Origin: Streptoalloteichus hindustanus
GTDB lineage: Bacteria; Actinomycetota; Actinomycetes; Mycobacteriales; Pseudonocardiaceae
Assembly: GCF_900129375.1 (NCBI RefSeq)
Contig: NZ_FQVN01000001.1
Location: 930,001-994,000 of the forward strand
Length of the DNA: 64,000 nucleotides
Direction of reading: 5' to 3'
Each line of letters begins with the position of its first letter. Position 1 is the first letter of the stretch. The notes beneath the pieces were generated by a model that worked only from the letters and a program-made list of their open reading frames with translations, was not told where the DNA came from and searched no databases. The position numbers were made by a program, and so were the translations under genes. Shown piece by piece: positions 61,866-64,000 of the stretch.

Positions 61866-63449
61866 ATGAGCGGCCCCGGTGGTGCGAACCGTGAGCGCGC
61901 GAGTGGCCGTGGTTCCCCGTGGATCTGGCTCGTCGTGCTGGTCCTGGCCGCGGGCGCCACGGCGGTTCTCGTCCTCAGCAACGACGCCCGGTGGTTGCGG
62001 CTGGGCATGGTCGCCGCGCTGTGGGCGGCCCTGGTCGGCGCGTTCGTCGCGGCCAGGTACCGGCGCGAGGCGCTCGAGCGGGACGACGACGCGGCCGAGC
62101 TGCGCACCGTCTACGAGCTCGAGCTGGAGCGCGAGGTGGCGGCCCGCCGCGAGTACGAGCTGGAGGTCGAGGCCGAGACCCGGCGCCGGCTGGAGGAGGA
62201 GGCCAGGGAGGACCTGACGGCGCTGCGCTCGGAGCTGCGCACGCTGCGGGAGAACCTGGAGGCCCTGCTCGGCGGCGAGGTCCTGGTCGAGCGGGTCGCG
62301 TTGCGCGCCGAGTCGACCAGGATGCGCTCGCTGTCCGACCAGGCGCGGCTGCTCGCGGTGGGTGAGGACCGGATCGTCGAGGGCGGGGAGCGGCGGGGCC
62401 TGCCGGTCGGGAAGTCCGTCGACACCGTCGACGTGGACCCCGAGGAGGTCACGCAGCTCCTCGGGCCGATCCGGGTGGAGTCGGCCGGGCGCAAGGAGCC
62501 GCGCCAGCCGGTGCGGGCCGAGGCGAAGCGCCCCCAACCGAAGCAGCCCGAACCGAAGCAGCCCCAGCCGAAGCAGCCGGTGGGCAAGCAGCCGGGGCCG
62601 AAGCGCCCGGAGCCGGAGCGGCTCGACCGGCAGCGCCAGCCCGTCCGGCGGGAGCCGGTGCGCCCCGGCCCCACCGTGCGCCGGGAGCCGGCGCAGCCTC
62701 CGAAGGGCCAGCCCGGCAAGCCCCAGCCGGTGAAGCCGCCGACGCCCAAGGCGCAGCCGGTCAAGGCGCAGGCGGCGAAGCCGCAGATGCCGAAGCCGAA
62801 GCCGGCGGTCAAGGCCACCGAGCCGCGGACCCAGATGCTCAAGGCGGAGGCGGCGCGCACCGAGGTCATCCGGCACGACGCGATCCCGCCCGTGGGCCGC
62901 CCCGAGCCCCGGCGCGAGGCCGCGCGGCCGGCCGCCGAGCCGCCCCGCCGGCCGGAGCCGCCGACGCCGGAGGTCGCCAGGGCGGTGGAGCCGGAGGTTC
63001 CCGCCCGTCAGGAGGCGCCAGCGGCGCGGCGGCACCGCGAGAGCGCGCCGGTGGAGCAGCGCACCGAGCTGGTGAGCCCGCCGATGCCGCCCAGGGCGGA
63101 GCCGGCCCGGCCGGTCGTCGAGCCGCACCCGCCGCAGCCGCCGCGTCCGGCCGCTGCCGCCGCCGACGAGCGCACCCGCGTGGTGCCCACGCCGCCGCCC
63201 TCCGGCGGGCGGCGGCACCGCGACGACGACTCCGACGCCGCCGCGCCCACCTGGGGCGTGGTCGGCGGGTGGTCGGAGGAGGACGGCGGCGGCCGCTCCG
63301 ACGCGTCGGCCGGAGCGCACGGCGCGCGGTCCGAGGAGCCCGAGCAGGCGGGCGCGCACGCGTCGGGTCGTTCGGTCACCGAGTTGCTCGCCGCGCACGG
63401 CGGGGCGGGGGAGACCCCGCGCCGGCGGCGTCGGCGGGGCGACGACTGA
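61866..63449 (+). CDS. DUF6779-like membrane protein with coiled coil and Pro-rich tail
   Basis: A 527-residue protein, homologous to Rv3604c. Two close membrane segments (WIWLVVLVLAAGATAVLVL; LGMVAALWAALVGAFVAA) are followed by a charged coiled coil (ELELEREVAARREYELEVEAETRRRLEEEA...LRENLEALLGG, about 75-145) and then over 300 residues of Pro/Lys/Glu-rich low complexity with KQPxPKQP repeats. A final short motif SVTELLAAHG precedes RRRRRRGDD. ATG 61866 is chosen because TACCGT (61853-61858) ends 7 nt upstream; ATG 61860 is less likely. Function is unknown; a cytoplasmic scaffold at the membrane is plausible. Confidence 0.8.
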   Translation: MSGPGGANRERASGRGSPWIWLVVLVLAAGATAVLVLSNDARWLRLGMVAALWAALVGAFVAARYRREALERDDDAAELRTVYELELEREVAARREYELEVEAETRRRLEEEAREDLTALRSELRTLRENLEALLGGEVLVERVALRAESTRMRSLSDQARLLAVGEDRIVEGGERRGLPVGKSVDTVDVDPEEVTQLLGPIRVESAGRKEPRQPVRAEAKRPQPKQPEPKQPQPKQPVGKQPGPKRPEPERLDRQRQPVRREPVRPGPTVRREPAQPPKGQPGKPQPVKPPTPKAQPVKAQAAKPQMPKPKPAVKATEPRTQMLKAEAARTEVIRHDAIPPVGRPEPRREAARPAAEPPRRPEPPTPEVARAVEPEVPARQEAPAARRHRESAPVEQRTELVSPPMPPRAEPARPVVEPHPPQPPRPAAAAADERTRVVPTPPPSGGRRHRDDDSDAAAPTWGVVGGWSEEDGGGRSDASAGAHGARSEEPEQAGAHASGRSVTELLAAHGGAGETPRRRRRRGDD

Positions 63450-63496
63450 ACCCGACGACGGCCGACGCCCAGCCGTCGGGGCCGGGGAACTGACGA

Positions 63497-63534
63497 AAGG
63501 GGCCGCTGTCACCTGCGGGTGGCAGCGGCCCCTT
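63497..63534. terminator. Bidirectional terminator
   Basis: AAGGGGCCGCTGTCACC (63497-63513) pairs with GGTGGCAGCGGCCCCTT (63518-63534), one G-U pair, loop TGCG, between two convergent genes. Confidence 0.9.
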
Positions 63535-63570
63535 CTCGTCGGATCTGCTCGTCGGGTCTACTTGGCGGGT

Positions 63571-64000
63571 CTACTTGTCGATGTCGCCGACGACGAGGGC
63601 GAACGACCCGAGCACGGCCGGCAGGTCGGCCACCGGCGTTCCTGGCAGCAGCCGGGCCAGCGCCTGGACGTTGTTGAACGACGGGGTCCGCAGCTTCAGC
63701 CGCCACGGCGTCTTCTCGCCCCGCGAGGACAGGTGCACGCCGGAGATGCCCAGCGGAGCCTCGACCCACGTGTAGACCGAGCCCTCGGGTGCCTTGACCG
63801 CCTTGGGCAGCCGGACGTTGACCGGGCCGGCCGGCAGGCGGTCGAGGCACTCCCGCGCCAGCCGGACCGACTGCTCGACCTCGCCGATCAGGCAGCGGAC
63901 CCTGGCCAGGGCGTCGCCGGCGGTGTCGAGAACCGGGCGCACGGGCAGTTCGCCGTAGGCCAGGCCGGGGTCGTCGCGCCGCAGGTCCAGGTCGAGCCCG
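63571..64000 (-). CDS. nuoD: NADH-quinone oxidoreductase subunit D, C-terminal part
   Basis: The last 142 residues of a NuoD (49-kDa) type subunit; the start lies beyond the window. [14 protein letters not shown], the [13 protein letters not shown] region and [19 protein letters not shown] are family signatures, and the end [14 protein letters not shown] matches the LGSxDxVxGDxDR terminus except that the usual Asp/Gly-rich residues are replaced (SFALV). In Streptomyces a second, orphan nuoD2 lies near the ftsH-fol block, and this is probably its counterpart rather than part of the main nuo operon; its stop is followed by a convergent non-nuo gene. Confidence 0.8.
   Translation of the reverse strand, partial: GLDLDLRRDDPGLAYGELPVRPVLDTAGDALARVRCLIGEVEQSVRLARECLDRLPAGPVNVRLPKAVKAPEGSVYTWVEAPLGISGVHLSSRGEKTPWRLKLRTPSFNNVQALARLLPGTPVADLPAVLGSFALVVGDIDK

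Noticed and set aside
60861-63512. 883-residue frame antisense to folK, DUF3180 and DUF6779 genes
   Set aside because: Repetitive Arg/Leu/Gly composition mirrors the coding strand; no domain.

Overview
The window is very GC-rich, its genes end almost every codon in G or C, and intergenic gaps are short. Several blocks follow the gene order of Mycobacterium and Streptomyces: HAD phosphatase / 6C RNA / ssd / tad; helicase ... Rv3647c-like / topA; ppa / dacB / zincin / tilS / hpt / ftsH / folE-P-B-K / DUF3180 / DUF6779. An EspG gene with PPE-like and PE-like partners, and Tat-exported wall hydrolases, fit a filamentous actinomycete of the Pseudonocardiaceae (Saccharothrix, Actinosynnema or Lentzea type). 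This placement is inference; no marker in the window fixes the genus. No insertion sequence, prophage, CRISPR array or rRNA was seen. One tRNA gene (Thr, anticodon CGT) is present.

Layout. 1-6.4 kb: end of a TauE/SafE transporter, acs, a GNAT acetyltransferase, a degenerate Fic protein, a small DUF5988-like protein, and a divergent ArsR repressor / MFS exporter pair. 6.4-16.6 kb: a peptidoglycan-recycling locus (murQ and an RpiR/MurR regulator; then NagZ, NamZ and an AmiE-like serine hydrolase). It is split by a plus-strand type VII secretion substrate unit: a Cys-rich mini-protein, a PE-like protein, a lipoprotein, a PPE-like protein and EspG. 16.6-24 kb: a candidate Ms1-type RNA, HAD phosphatase, 6C RNA, two DnaA boxes, then ssd-tadA-tadB-tadC-flp-tadE-tadG-like for Flp/Tad pili. 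24-39 kb: primase-like protein, MrfA-type helicase, H+-pyrophosphatase, lipoprotein, Rv3647c homologue, topA, an MFS/pseudo-thymidylate-kinase fusion and DNA polymerase III delta'. 39-50 kb: GNAT, an SDR lacking its catalytic Tyr, tRNA-Thr, a PPOX protein, a PH-domain pair, a 2-hydroxyacid dehydrogenase, a thioesterase, a MarR/NTF2-like pair, a ZTP riboswitch with glyA, and a MarR/EmrB exporter pair. 50-64 kb: the ppa-to-DUF6779 housekeeping block and the end of an orphan nuoD.

How the parts work together. In the murein locus, exported NamZ, NagZ and the AmiE-like enzyme would release MurNAc and GlcNAc from wall fragments, and cytoplasmic MurQ would convert MurNAc-6-phosphate. The regulator gene and nagZ have near-identical promoters (TTGACC, 17 bp, TAAsTT) overlapping a shared element, so they look co-regulated. 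The ESX unit encodes substrates and their chaperone but no secretion machinery. The fol block makes tetrahydropterin precursors in one translationally coupled run. A ZTP riboswitch ties glyA to one-carbon supply.

Starts were chosen by Shine-Dalgarno spacing, stop/start overlaps, or a TANNNT -10 box 6-8 nt before the start codon, a pattern seen at ten genes and taken as leaderless transcription. Family names come from recognising motifs by eye; no database search was run.
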